Shown one piece after another: positions 43,829 to 52,376 of a DNA stretch of 56,913 nucleotides. The stretch's first letter is position 1, and each line of letters begins with the position of its first letter. The stretch is from Candidatus Gastranaerophilales bacterium (GTDB taxonomy: Bacteria > Cyanobacteriota > Vampirovibrionia > Gastranaerophilales > Gastranaerophilaceae): contig CALUVJ010000002.1 in NCBI GenBank assembly GCA_944324195.1, forward strand, positions 1 to 56,913, in the 5' to 3' direction. Made by a program: the position numbers and the translations under genes. The notes under the pieces are model-generated. The model did no database searches. It had not been told where the DNA came from and saw only the letters and a program-made list of their open reading frames with translations.

Positions 43829-43838
43829 GTGATATAAT
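43829..43838 (+). promoter_or_regulatory. Extended -10 of tatD, leaderless type
   Basis: TG-A-TATAAT with the hexamer at 43833-43838, seven bases before the tatD ATG, no Shine-Dalgarno. Confidence 0.5.
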
Positions 43839-43845
43839 TTCTATT

Positions 43846-44610
43846 ATGAAAGATTATTTGATAGATACGCATGCTCATGTTGATATGTTGGAACTTCCTG
43901 CCGAACAAGTTTTAAGTCAAATGAATGCTTGCGGAGTAAAAAAAGTAATAATTCCGTCTGTAGAAGCAAATTTAATGGAAAAAATTGTTTCAATTGCAGA
44001 AAGAAATGAAAATGTTTGGGCTATGGCAGGAGTTTATCCTTCCGAAGCCAAAACTTATACCGATGAAGTTGAGAATCATATTATTGAATTGGCAAAAAAT
44101 CCAAAAGTTGTTGCTCTTGGAGAAATAGGGCTTGACTATTACTGGGACAAATCTTTTGCCGAATTACAAAAGGATGTTTTCGCAAAGCAGATAAGACTTG
44201 CGAATAAATTAAATCTTCCTATTGTGGTGCATGACAGGGACGCTCATAAAGATACATTTGATATTCTTATGGAAAATAATGACGGCTCAAATGTATTATT
44301 TCATTGCTTTTCCGGCAGCGTAGAATTTATGCGCGAATGTGTAAAGCAGGGGTGGTATATTGCATTAGGCGGCGTTGTAACTTTCAAAAATGCAATAAAA
44401 GTAAAGGATGTCGCCAGAGAAGTTCCGTTGGACAAACTGGTGCTGGAGACAGATTCACCTTACCTGACACCGGTTCCGTTCAGAGGTAAGACAAATTATC
44501 CTGCTTACGTTAAATATGTTGCTGAAGAAATTGCTAAATTAAGACAGATGCCTCTTGAAGAATTAATTGATATTACTACTGAAAATGCGGAAAGGTTTTT
44601 TAAGATTTGA
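43846..44610 (+). CDS. tatD: TatD family metal-dependent hydrolase/DNase
   Basis: A 254-aa TIM-barrel hydrolase. Seen: the metal motif DTHAHVD at residues 7-13, GEIGLDYYW, HDRDAH, FHCFSGS and ETDSPYL, all in family order. Probably acts as 3'-5' DNase/RNase on damaged nucleic acid. Leaderless-type promoter; its stop overlaps the tlyA TTG start by 4 bases. Confidence 0.94.
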   Translation: MKDYLIDTHAHVDMLELPAEQVLSQMNACGVKKVIIPSVEANLMEKIVSIAERNENVWAMAGVYPSEAKTYTDEVENHIIELAKNPKVVALGEIGLDYYWDKSFAELQKDVFAKQIRLANKLNLPIVVHDRDAHKDTFDILMENNDGSNVLFHCFSGSVEFMRECVKQGWYIALGGVVTFKNAIKVKDVAREVPLDKLVLETDSPYLTPVPFRGKTNYPAYVKYVAEEIAKLRQMPLEELIDITTENAERFFKI

Positions 44611-45416
44611 AAAAAGAGCGGTTAGACAAATATCTTGTCGATTTGGGATATTTTGAAAATAAAAGTAAAGCAGCTGCGGCAATTCTTGCCGGCAATGTTA
44701 TGATTGGAACGGAAGTGGTTACCAAAGCCGGATTTCAGATAAATCCTGAAAAAGAGTATGATTTTAAAGTAAAATCAATGCCTTTTGTATCACGCGGCGG
44801 TTTTAAGCTGAAAAAAGCTTTAGAAACTTTTGACGTAACGGTAAAAGACAGAGTTTGTTTCGATGCAGGAGCTTCTACCGGCGGGTTTACAGATTGTCTC
44901 TTGCAAAACGGCGCCAAGTTTGTTTATGCAGTCGATGTAGGTTACGGTCAATTGGACTGGAAAATAAGAAGTTCCAAACAAGTAAAAACAATTGAAAAAA
45001 CTAATCTAAAAACTTGTTCTTTTTCAGATATTTATTCCGAAAGTGAACCTGTTGCGGATTTACTTGTTTCGGATTTGTCGTTTATATCACTTGAAAAAGT
45101 TTTACCAAACCTTAAGACTCTTATGAAACCTGAGTTTCATGAAATGATTTGTCTTATAAAACCGCAGTTTGAAGCGGGGAAAGAACTCGTTGAAAAGGGC
45201 GGGGTCGTAAGAGATAAAAATACTCATAAAATGGTTATTGAAAGTGTCTTGAACTGTATTCACTCTCTTCAATATTATATAAAAGGGTTAACTTTTTCCT
45301 CAATTAAAGGCCCTGCCGGAAACATTGAATACCTCATATGGTTTTCAACAAATGGCGCAGGTATTGAAGTCGACGTAAGTTCTGTAGTAGAAGAGGCGCA
45401 TAAAATTTTGGACTAA
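44607..45416 (+). CDS. tlyA: TlyA family rRNA 2'-O-methyltransferase
   Basis: A 269-aa RNA methyltransferase with an N-terminal S4 RNA-binding domain (residues 1-60) and a Rossmann methyltransferase domain (VCFDAGASTGGFTDCLL SAM site). Family members 2'-O-methylate 16S/23S rRNA (C1409/C1920) and are often mis-called hemolysin. The TTG start overlaps the tatD stop (TTGA), so translation is coupled. Confidence 0.92.
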   Translation: MKKERLDKYLVDLGYFENKSKAAAAILAGNVMIGTEVVTKAGFQINPEKEYDFKVKSMPFVSRGGFKLKKALETFDVTVKDRVCFDAGASTGGFTDCLLQNGAKFVYAVDVGYGQLDWKIRSSKQVKTIEKTNLKTCSFSDIYSESEPVADLLVSDLSFISLEKVLPNLKTLMKPEFHEMICLIKPQFEAGKELVEKGGVVRDKNTHKMVIESVLNCIHSLQYYIKGLTFSSIKGPAGNIEYLIWFSTNGAGIEVDVSSVVEEAHKILD

Positions 45417-45446
45417 AAAAGAACCGGTATAAACCGGTTCTTTTTT
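45415..45446. terminator. Bidirectional terminator tlyA / rpmB
   Basis: AAAAAAGAACCGGT and ACCGGTTCTTTTTT with a 4-base loop, between convergent genes. Confidence 0.92.
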
Positions 45447-45466
45447 AATTAAATTTAAAAACAATT

Positions 45467-45658
45467 CTAAACAGCCTTTTGAACTTTACCTGCTCTTAAG
45501 CAAGAAGTACAAACTGTCATTTTCTTAGCTTGACCGTTTACATTAACTCTGATTTCTTGTAAATTAGGTGACTGTCTTTTTACAATTTGTTTATGAGAGA
45601 ATGTTAATTTAGCAGCTTTTAAAGGTGTTTTACCACATACTTCACATTTTTTAGACAT
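45467..45658 (-). CDS. rpmB: 50S ribosomal protein L28
   Basis: A 63-aa L28 with CEVCGK near the N terminus and CTSCLRAGKV near the C terminus (two zinc-ribbon CxxC pairs), giving a zinc-type L28. Own promoter (45692-45720) and shared terminator. Confidence 0.96.
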   Translation of the reverse strand: MSKKCEVCGKTPLKAAKLTFSHKQIVKRQSPNLQEIRVNVNGQAKKMTVCTSCLRAGKVQKAV

Positions 45659-45691
45659 AATTATATTCCTTCTTTCTACCAGTGTAATTCA

Positions 45692-45720
45692 AGTTTACAT
45701 TAAACTTTTTTATTTGACAA
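45692..45720 (-). promoter_or_regulatory. Sigma-70 promoter of rpmB
   Basis: TTGTCA (45720-45715) and TAAACT (45697-45692) with 17 bases between, on the minus strand. Confidence 0.55.
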
Positions 45721-45787
45721 GACTTATTGTAAAGATTTTGTTACTATTTAATAAGCAAATTTTATATTTACAAACGTTATCTATGAT

Positions 45788-46438
45788 ATGAAAGTTACTG
45801 ACAGCTCGTTTACACCAAATTTTAAGGCAATATCGATTGCCAAAACAAAAAATAAATTCAACGGAATTACAACCAAAATAGATTTATATGAACTAACAAA
45901 ATCTGACAGAAAATTTATTGAGGGTCTGGCAGAAAGGTTGGATTTTACCGGTAATATTGCCAAAATGGATGAATTTGACAGAAATAGGTGGAAAAAAGTT
46001 TTTGATTATACTATTGAAGCGGTTAAGAATAATGATAATCAATCAATTATAGCTTTTTGTGAACAGAAACCTTGCGGCATCCTGTCTTTTTTTGATGAAA
46101 TGAATTCACTTTTTTTGGATGCAGTCTGTGCAATTCCCCGCTCAGGCGGGAAAAAAGTGAACTTGTGCGGAACAACACTTATCTATCAGTTATTTAAATT
46201 TGCAGAAAGTTATAAAGTTAAAAATATAACATTGTCAGCAATAACAGACGGCCCTTTTGATGTAATTTCAAAATACAAAAAACTTGGCTTTAAAGATTTG
46301 GGAATGACGGGTAATTATGTAAAGATGAGCTGCAATCAATTCAAAATCAAGGAAAAACTAAAAGAGCTTTCCTCAATAATTGATTATAAGCCGGTTAATA
46401 ATGCTGAAAGGATTAATCTTGAAAACTTAATAGTCTGA
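45788..46438 (+). CDS. GNAT-like acetyltransferase with NFKA motif
   Basis: A 216-aa protein with a probable GNAT fold: the central strand SIIAFCEQKPCGILSFF, a segment IPRSGGKKVNLCGTTLIYQLFKFAE that fits the acetyl-CoA-binding loop and helix, and the C-terminal YKKLGFKDLG end motif. N-terminal NFKA at 11-14 after MKVTDSSFTP places it with the motif group. No Shine-Dalgarno site. Converges with and overlaps (12 bases) the pentapeptide gene. Substrate unknown. Confidence 0.7.
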   Translation: MKVTDSSFTPNFKAISIAKTKNKFNGITTKIDLYELTKSDRKFIEGLAERLDFTGNIAKMDEFDRNRWKKVFDYTIEAVKNNDNQSIIAFCEQKPCGILSFFDEMNSLFLDAVCAIPRSGGKKVNLCGTTLIYQLFKFAESYKVKNITLSAITDGPFDVISKYKKLGFKDLGMTGNYVKMSCNQFKIKEKLKELSSIIDYKPVNNAERINLENLIV

Positions 46439-46954
46439 TTGCTGATAATCGTCATCATCCTGCAATGATGATAAATCGGAAGAATAATTAGTATCAAAAT
46501 CCTCCGGCAAATATTCATTATCCGGCCATACAGTATCTTCGTCAAACCTGCAGGCACTTAAATTTTCCGCCATTGATAAATCCGAATTAGTCAATTCTGC
46601 ACCCTGAAAAATTGCTCCTGCCATATCTGTATCCGAAAAATTACAATAATCAACTTTTGCATAACTAAAATCAGTTCCGTTTAAAACAGATTCATTAAAT
46701 GAGCATTCCACAATTTCTGCTCTCGTAAAATCGACGGATGTTAAATCACAAGCTTCAAATTTAACTTCTGAAAGATGAGTATCGGAGAATGTTGATGACG
46801 TTAAATCGGCATTAACAAATTCTGCTCCTTCAATACTTAAACTGCTAAAGTCTGTTTCACTAAGGTCTAAACTGCCGTTAGCATTTTTGATTTCTTTGTT
46901 AAATGCCTGGACATCAGTCGAGATAAGGTTTACTAATTCTTCTTTTGTTAACAT
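46427..46954 (-). CDS. Pentapeptide-repeat protein
   Basis: A 175-aa protein with about 20 pentapeptide repeats (A[DN]LxX-like, for example FVNADLTSSTFSD, ACDLTSVDFTRAEI) forming a right-handed beta-helix, residues 25-140, then an acidic tail rich in Asp. Function of this class is mostly unknown; some mimic DNA (gyrase protection), and the acidic charge would fit. Last gene of the signalling operon, 19 bases after the second regulator. Confidence 0.82.
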   Translation of the reverse strand: MLTKEELVNLISTDVQAFNKEIKNANGSLDLSETDFSSLSIEGAEFVNADLTSSTFSDTHLSEVKFEACDLTSVDFTRAEIVECSFNESVLNGTDFSYAKVDYCNFSDTDMAGAIFQGAELTNSDLSMAENLSACRFDEDTVWPDNEYLPEDFDTNYSSDLSSLQDDDDYQQSDY

Positions 46955-46973
46955 TAAACTATGAACTCCTATT

Positions 46974-47600
46974 TTAGCTGACTAAATTTATTTGCATGGC
47001 AAGCAGCACGGCCTGTGTTCTGTTTGCTACTTTTAACTTTTTGAAAATACTGTTTAAGTGAGTTTTAACGGTCACGTCTCTTACGCATAATTTATCCGCA
47101 ATTTGTTGATTGCTGGCGCCTTTTGCTAATAATTCCAGAACTTCTTTTTCTTTAGGTGTAAGCAGATCTATATTAACATCTTTATTTAAAGTTATTCCTG
47201 TTTTTTGCGAAGTTTCACTTTGCCATTTGCAGCGTCGCAATACTGCTTCAATTCTTGCAAGCAGGTTAGGAAGAATAAACGGTTTTACGATATAATCGTC
47301 AGCTCCTATTCTGAGTCCGGAAACGACCTTTTGATCTTCGCTTACAGCAGTTATCATAATAACAGGAATATATTTATAATTCTTATTATTTCTGATTGCT
47401 TTGAGAGTATCCCAGCCATCCATATTCGGCATCATTACATCTAAAAGTATTAAATCATAAGCTTTATTATTCTTATCAAGAATTTTTAATGCTTCCAACC
47501 CGTCTTTTGCAACAGTTACCTCATAACCATACATGGGAAGGGCATCTGCTAAATACTTGGGATTATCATCTACTATTAATATTGAAGCTATTCCGTCCAT
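46974..47600 (-). CDS. Response regulator, receiver plus LuxR-type HTH
   Basis: A 208-aa NarL/FixJ-type regulator. Seen: receiver domain with acidic pair DD (11-12) and phospho-Asp in LILLDVMMP, KPF at the end of the domain, then LTPKEKEVLELLAKGASNQQIADKLCVRDVTVKTHL. Four bases after the other regulator gene, so co-transcribed. No histidine kinase is in the window. Confidence 0.93.
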   Translation of the reverse strand: MDGIASILIVDDNPKYLADALPMYGYEVTVAKDGLEALKILDKNNKAYDLILLDVMMPNMDGWDTLKAIRNNKNYKYIPVIMITAVSEDQKVVSGLRIGADDYIVKPFILPNLLARIEAVLRRCKWQSETSQKTGITLNKDVNIDLLTPKEKEVLELLAKGASNQQIADKLCVRDVTVKTHLNSIFKKLKVANRTQAVLLAMQINLVS

Positions 47601-47604
47601 TCTG

Positions 47605-48252
47605 TTATACCAATCTTTCTTTTAAAGCTTTTAGTGCTGCTTGTAGTCTATCATCTACTTCAAGTTTTTGCAATATGCTGGCAACATGAGCTTTTGTTGT
47701 ATTAATACTTACAAAAAGTTCTTTCGCGATTTCTATGTTACTGTAACCCTCTGTAATTAACTTAAGAATTTGTGTTTCTCTCGTCGTAAGACCGTAATTT
47801 CTTTCAGGTTTGGTTTGAATAATATTTTGTGATTTTGTTGCGGCATTCAGTACAATATGGGAAATTGAAGGATCAAACCAAGCCGCACCATCCAGCACGG
47901 ATTGAACAACCTGGACAAGCCTTTTGGGGTTTATTTCCTTTGAACAGTATGCATTTGCTCCTGCTTTAAGACTGTTTAACACCTCTTGTTCATCATTGTG
48001 AGATGTCAGGATTACAATTTTTATATCTTTTTTCAAATCCTTTATTTGTTTGGTGGCTTCAATTCCGTTCATTCCCGGCAAGCCTAAATCCATAATTATT
48101 AAATTTATTGGGTTATTTGTAACTATTTCTATCCCCTTTTCGGCAGATTCCGCTTCAAAAATTTCCCCTACATAATCACAAGACTCAAAAGCCGTTTTGA
48201 GCCCGAATCTTGTTAGTTCATGATCTTCAATGATTAAAATGTTACTCTTCAT
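47605..48252 (-). CDS. Response regulator, NarL/FixJ type
   Basis: A 215-aa regulator. Seen: receiver with ED pair in LIIEDHE, phospho-Asp in LIIMDLGLPG, then LuxR-type HTH LTTRETQILKLITEGYSNIEIAKELFVSINTTKAHV. ATG at 48252 (a GTG 6 bases earlier is possible) overlaps the TPR gene stop. Orphan, without a kinase neighbour. Confidence 0.93.
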   Translation of the reverse strand: MKSNILIIEDHELTRFGLKTAFESCDYVGEIFEAESAEKGIEIVTNNPINLIIMDLGLPGMNGIEATKQIKDLKKDIKIVILTSHNDEQEVLNSLKAGANAYCSKEINPKRLVQVVQSVLDGAAWFDPSISHIVLNAATKSQNIIQTKPERNYGLTTRETQILKLITEGYSNIEIAKELFVSINTTKAHVASILQKLEVDDRLQAALKALKERLV

Positions 48253-49759
48253 ACACACTATGCCCCGGATTTACGTCTGCTGCATAATCAGAATTTAACC
48301 TTGAACATCTGATTAAAGACTGATTTGCAAGTTCTATGTCCCCTTTAGCTCTAAGTACCAGACTTAGATAATAATAATATTTAAAGTTATTTGCGTCAAT
48401 ATAATATGAATTATTTAAATATGTTGCTGCCATATTAAAATTATTATCTCTTATGGCCAAATTTGCGAGACCCAGCCATATATCATTATTAGAAATGTCA
48501 ATTGATGCAACTTTCGGCAGATAGTAATCTGCTTTTTGAGGGAACACCTGCAGAGATTCTACCAGGAGTTCTTCATTTGTACTATGTTTTTTTAAGAGTT
48601 TTTCATAAAGTTTTTTTGATTTTTTATCTTTTTCCAATGCCAGATATGTTTTTGCAACACCGACATCAGGTTCGGCATCTTTAGTTAATTTTTGCGCTTT
48701 TTTGTAATATTTTAAAGCTTCTTCATATTTTCTGTTATCATAACTGATATCTGCTAAAGTTATTACGGCAAGATAATTGTCTTTATCTTCCCGATAAGCC
48801 CGTGACGCAAATTCCTGTGCTTTTAACGGTTCGTCATTTTCGTAGTAAATTTTTCCCAAAAGTGAGAAAATCATTGGACTATATTGCTTTGCTTGCAAGA
48901 CAGAGGATTGAAGAACTTTTGTCGCTAAAAGGCTTTTATCTTGCAAATGATAGTAATACGCAAGATGATAATCCTTTAAAGGCTCATCCTTAGCTGTTTT
49001 GTAAAGAATATATTCTTCTGCCGCTCTGACTTTGTTTTGGAAATCAACGGTCAAAAATTCAGTTTTTTTAATTCTATTGAACACTTTTAAGGCTTGCTTA
49101 GGTTTGTTTAAATCTGCAAGAATCTTTGCTTTAAGTGTCAAATAATTTATATTATTATCGTTTTCCACAATTGCATTATTAATGTACTTTAAAGCTTGCT
49201 GCAAATTATTTGATTTATAGTACCCGAGTGAAATCAAGTAATTTTTATAATCGCTTTCACTTGCCTGATTGCTGTTTAACAATTCTGAAGTAGTTTCTAT
49301 CGCCATATTGTTATACATAATATTGGAATATGCATCGGCAAGGTATATTATGTCTTTTTGATTTACAAGTGCAGAAGGGTAATAATATTTTTTTAAGTCT
49401 TTGACATATGATGCGGTAAATACATTTGAATCAAGTTTATTTATCAAAGAATCCGATAAATCAAAAAATCCGTATTCTGCCATTTTCATTGCGTATACAA
49501 GAAAAACATAGTCATCATGAGATGCCCTTTGAATTAAATCATTAAAGTCATCATAAGAAGCTTTTATATTATTTTGCGCAAACCTGTTTTCGGCGGAAGC
49601 GTATTTTGATTTAACAAAATTGTCTTTAATAACCATATCCATATTAGCAACATTTGTTTCAGCTTTAACTTTAAGCTGCTTAACTTCTTCAGCATTAGCA
49701 ACTGTTACGGAAGCTAACATTAAAGTGGATATTAGTAATGTTTTGAACGCTTTACTCAT
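48242..49759 (-). CDS. Exported TPR-repeat protein
   Basis: A 505-aa protein with a signal peptide (cleavage near VTVANA, residue 23) and TPR-like helices across residues 60-480. TPR blocks include YLAVITLADISYDNRKYEEALKYYKKAQK. Periplasmic or envelope scaffold by inference. Its start overlaps the HD-GYP gene stop by 8 bases. Confidence 0.85.
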   Translation of the reverse strand: MSKAFKTLLISTLMLASVTVANAEEVKQLKVKAETNVANMDMVIKDNFVKSKYASAENRFAQNNIKASYDDFNDLIQRASHDDYVFLVYAMKMAEYGFFDLSDSLINKLDSNVFTASYVKDLKKYYYPSALVNQKDIIYLADAYSNIMYNNMAIETTSELLNSNQASESDYKNYLISLGYYKSNNLQQALKYINNAIVENDNNINYLTLKAKILADLNKPKQALKVFNRIKKTEFLTVDFQNKVRAAEEYILYKTAKDEPLKDYHLAYYYHLQDKSLLATKVLQSSVLQAKQYSPMIFSLLGKIYYENDEPLKAQEFASRAYREDKDNYLAVITLADISYDNRKYEEALKYYKKAQKLTKDAEPDVGVAKTYLALEKDKKSKKLYEKLLKKHSTNEELLVESLQVFPQKADYYLPKVASIDISNNDIWLGLANLAIRDNNFNMAATYLNNSYYIDANNFKYYYYLSLVLRAKGDIELANQSLIRCSRLNSDYAADVNPGHSVYEE

Positions 49760-51419
49760 GCTCTAAATCTATACCTACATAATATTTATTAAACACTTGT
49801 AATAACTTGTTACTACAATTATTTACTATTGAGTAATATAAATCAAGTAGGTTGTATTTTTCCAGTGTAATTAAATCTTCAGGATCAATTGTCATGTGGT
49901 TTTCCGTAATAAATACACCTACGATTTTATTAAGCTTAATTGCTAAAAATTTATCAACAACTTTAGGGTCAAAATGAGTCCCCGCACCATTTTTAATAAT
50001 ATCTATAACTTTTTCAATAGGCATTTTGTCACGATAGTGTCTTTTTGATGTAATAGCATCAAAAACGTCAGACACTGCTAAAATTCTTCCGCCAAAAGGA
50101 ATTTCTTCTCCCTTTAAGTGCCTGTAATATCCCGTTCCGTCATACTTTTCATGGTGCGAGCAGGCAATTTCAGTTATTTCCTGAAAGTCTTTAGACATGT
50201 GAATCTTCTCTAATATGTGATGCGTAATTTCAACGTGCTGTTGAATATGCTTATATTCTTCCGGAGTCAGCTTCCCTTCTTTTTGTAAAACGGAATCCTT
50301 AATGCCGATTTTCCCGATATCGTGTAACGCGGCAGCTTTTTCAAGAATATAAATGTCTTTCTTTTCCATGCCAAATTCCTGAGCAATTAAAGAAGAGTAC
50401 ATTTTTACTCTTGACGAGTGACCGGAAGTAATTTTATCACGTGCGTCAATAGAAGTTGCTAATGTTTCTATAAAACTGTCAAGTACGATTTTTTGCTCTT
50501 CCAGTAATTTCCTCTGACGCTCAAATAACTGAGCATTCTCTAAAGAAATACCGGCGCTTGAAGCTATTGCGACCAAAAGGTCCTCGTCATCAGGCGAAAA
50601 ATACTCATCAAACTTATTTAGCACCTGAAAAACTCCGATTATTTCCTGGTTGAAATTCTTAATCGGCATGCACAAAATAGTTTTTGTTCTGTACCCGGTT
50701 TTTTTATCGACATCAGGGTTAAAACGTTTGTCAGCATAAGCATCTTTTATGTTTATCGTTTCTCCCGTACACAAAACATGTCCGGCAAGTCCTTTGTCAG
50801 CAGGGATTCGAAGTTCTTTCGTATCCAGCCCCGTTGCGACTTTTGAATACAATTCGTTGTGCTCTTTATCATACATATAAACAGTACATCTGTCGGCATT
50901 TAAAGCTGTTTTAGTTTCCTCTGCAATTTTTTTTATTAGTAAATCTATATTTTTTTCGGCAGCAACGGCCTGCCCTATGTTTACTAATGCAATCAGCGGA
51001 TCTTTCGTCTGATTATGATTGTTATAATGAGTTATAGGCGGGCATTTTAACAGAGAATTTAATCTCTCAAAAAATTCGGTTTTTTGGTTTTTAATAGATA
51101 ATTTTCTTGCTTGGTTATAGTTAATAGCGTAAAGCGTTGTATTTTTTTCCGTAAAATTTACAAAACCAAGAACCATTTCATGCAAAATACGGGTAATTGG
51201 CTCAGAAGTTTGTTCTACAAGAAAGGTAGCATCATTCATGAATTGGTAAAAACTGTTATAATCTTTCTTTAAAAATGATGCAAGCGCCAGCATGCTAAGA
51301 CATATTGCCGTATCATCTTTGTAGATTTCTTTATGTTTTTCTATGCTATCTTTTACTTCTTCATACCCGCCGTTGAGTATTTCTGAAATTGACTCATAAA
51401 TAAAATTTTCTAAAGTCAT
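49752..51419 (-). CDS. GAF-HD-GYP cyclic-di-GMP phosphodiesterase-like protein
   Basis: A 555-aa protein with an N-terminal helical region, a GAF domain (about residues 150-300, CTVYMYDKEHNELY to QVLNKFDEYFSPDDE) and a C-terminal HD-GYP domain. Seen: HDIGKIGI and HHEKYDGTGYYRHLKGEEIPFGGRILAVSDVFDA. The usual GYP is GYY, so the third signature residue is not Pro. The metal-binding HD, HH, H and D residues remain, so phosphodiesterase activity is plausible. First gene of the signalling operon, with a promoter at 51443-51471. Confidence 0.9.
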   Translation of the reverse strand: MTLENFIYESISEILNGGYEEVKDSIEKHKEIYKDDTAICLSMLALASFLKKDYNSFYQFMNDATFLVEQTSEPITRILHEMVLGFVNFTEKNTTLYAINYNQARKLSIKNQKTEFFERLNSLLKCPPITHYNNHNQTKDPLIALVNIGQAVAAEKNIDLLIKKIAEETKTALNADRCTVYMYDKEHNELYSKVATGLDTKELRIPADKGLAGHVLCTGETINIKDAYADKRFNPDVDKKTGYRTKTILCMPIKNFNQEIIGVFQVLNKFDEYFSPDDEDLLVAIASSAGISLENAQLFERQRKLLEEQKIVLDSFIETLATSIDARDKITSGHSSRVKMYSSLIAQEFGMEKKDIYILEKAAALHDIGKIGIKDSVLQKEGKLTPEEYKHIQQHVEITHHILEKIHMSKDFQEITEIACSHHEKYDGTGYYRHLKGEEIPFGGRILAVSDVFDAITSKRHYRDKMPIEKVIDIIKNGAGTHFDPKVVDKFLAIKLNKIVGVFITENHMTIDPEDLITLEKYNLLDLYYSIVNNCSNKLLQVFNKYYVGIDLEHE

Positions 51420-51442
51420 TTCACCCTCTCTTATTAAGTATT

Positions 51443-51471
51443 ATAATATAATAAAATTGGTTTTTTGGCAA
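51443..51471 (-). promoter_or_regulatory. Sigma-70 promoter of the HD-GYP operon
   Basis: TTGCCA (51471-51466), 17 bases, TATTAT (51448-51443) on the minus strand. The -35 box sits on the edge of the 53-bp repeat array. Confidence 0.6.
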
Positions 51472-51473
51472 AG

Positions 51474-51579
51474 GGAGGGGTAAATATATTTGGTTGGTCG
51501 GTCTAGCTTCCTCGCCCTTTGCAAGAGGAGGGGTAAATGTATTCGGTTGGTCGGTCTAGCTTCCTCGCCCTTTGCAAGA
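51474..51579. repeat. Two tandem copies of a 53-bp repeat
   Basis: Units 51474-51526 and 51527-51579 differ at only two positions. Each begins GGAGGGGTAAAT and ends CGCCCTTTGCAAGA. Internal inverted motifs CTTCCTC and GAGGAGG, and GCAAAGGG with CCCTTTGC, allow hairpins. The element is non-coding and lies between divergent genes (HD-GYP operon and GT2). Confidence 0.85.
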
Positions 51580-51666
51580 TTTATTTGTCTGGTAGTAAAA
51601 TTTCACGATAATTTTCAAGCGTAGCATTTTTGTGTATAATATAATAGGGTTTAAAGAAGGGGAAAT

Positions 51667-52350
51667 ATGAATAAGATATCTATACTTATACCGGTATATA
51701 ATGAGAAGGATTTATTATTAGAAATTTTAAAACAAGTTGAAGCAGTTGATTTTGGTCTGGAAAAAGAGATTATTTTAGTTGATGATTGTTCTACTGACGG
51801 TACTAAAGATTTGTACGAAAAAATTCCGTATAAAGTCCTTTTTCACCAATGCAATATGGGAAAAGGCGCCGCATTAAGAACCGGGCTTAAAGCTGCAACG
51901 GGTGATATTATAATAATTCAGGATGCTGATTTGGAATATAATCCCGCGGATTATAAACCGCTGGTCCGTTTAATAGAAACAAATGCTGCCGATGTAGTAT
52001 ACGGTTCACGACTTGCAGATACCAGAAACAGCGGCAACTTCTTAATGCTGAGCTATCTTGCAAATGTTTTTTTGACACAGATGACAAGAATTTTATACGG
52101 TACCTATATGACGGATATGGAAACTTGTTATAAGGCGTTCAGAGCGGATATTTTAAAAGATATTACAATAAAATCTAATCGTTTTGACTTTGAACCTGAA
52201 ATTACTGCAAAAGTATTGAAAAAGAACTCCCGTTTTATGGAAGTTCCGATTTCTTATAATGCAAGGAAATCTTCCGAGGGTAAAAAAATCGGCTGGAAAG
52301 ACGGGGTTCAAGCGGTATTTACCCTCTTAAAATATCGCTTTTTTGATTAA
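51667..52350 (+). CDS. Family 2 glycosyltransferase (dolichol-phosphate mannosyltransferase-like)
   Basis: A 227-aa GT2 enzyme. Seen: N-terminal LIPVYNEKDLL, DDCSTDGT, and the metal-binding DAD (IIIIQDADLEY), then GSR and a C-terminal ETCYKAFRAD loop. Like DPM1/GtrB type, it likely makes a polyprenyl-phosphate sugar for envelope glycans. No membrane anchor is seen within 227 aa. AAGGGGAA precedes the ATG. Its terminator is shared with glmU. Confidence 0.88.
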   Translation: MNKISILIPVYNEKDLLLEILKQVEAVDFGLEKEIILVDDCSTDGTKDLYEKIPYKVLFHQCNMGKGAALRTGLKAATGDIIIIQDADLEYNPADYKPLVRLIETNAADVVYGSRLADTRNSGNFLMLSYLANVFLTQMTRILYGTYMTDMETCYKAFRADILKDITIKSNRFDFEPEITAKVLKKNSRFMEVPISYNARKSSEGKKIGWKDGVQAVFTLLKYRFFD

Positions 52351-52376
52351 AATAAAGCGGTATACACCGCTTTATT
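52348..52376. terminator. Terminator between GT2 and glmU
   Basis: AATAAAGCGGT and ACCGCTTTATT around a 4-base loop, followed by T-rich sequence on plus. It extends over the glmU stop. Confidence 0.75.

Noticed and set aside
44607-45416. Annotating tlyA as a hemolysin
   Set aside because: S4 plus methyltransferase domains show an rRNA methyltransferase; the hemolysin name is historical.
51474-51579. Repeat pair as a CRISPR array
   Set aside because: Only two directly adjacent 53-bp units, no spacers between them, no cas genes in the window.
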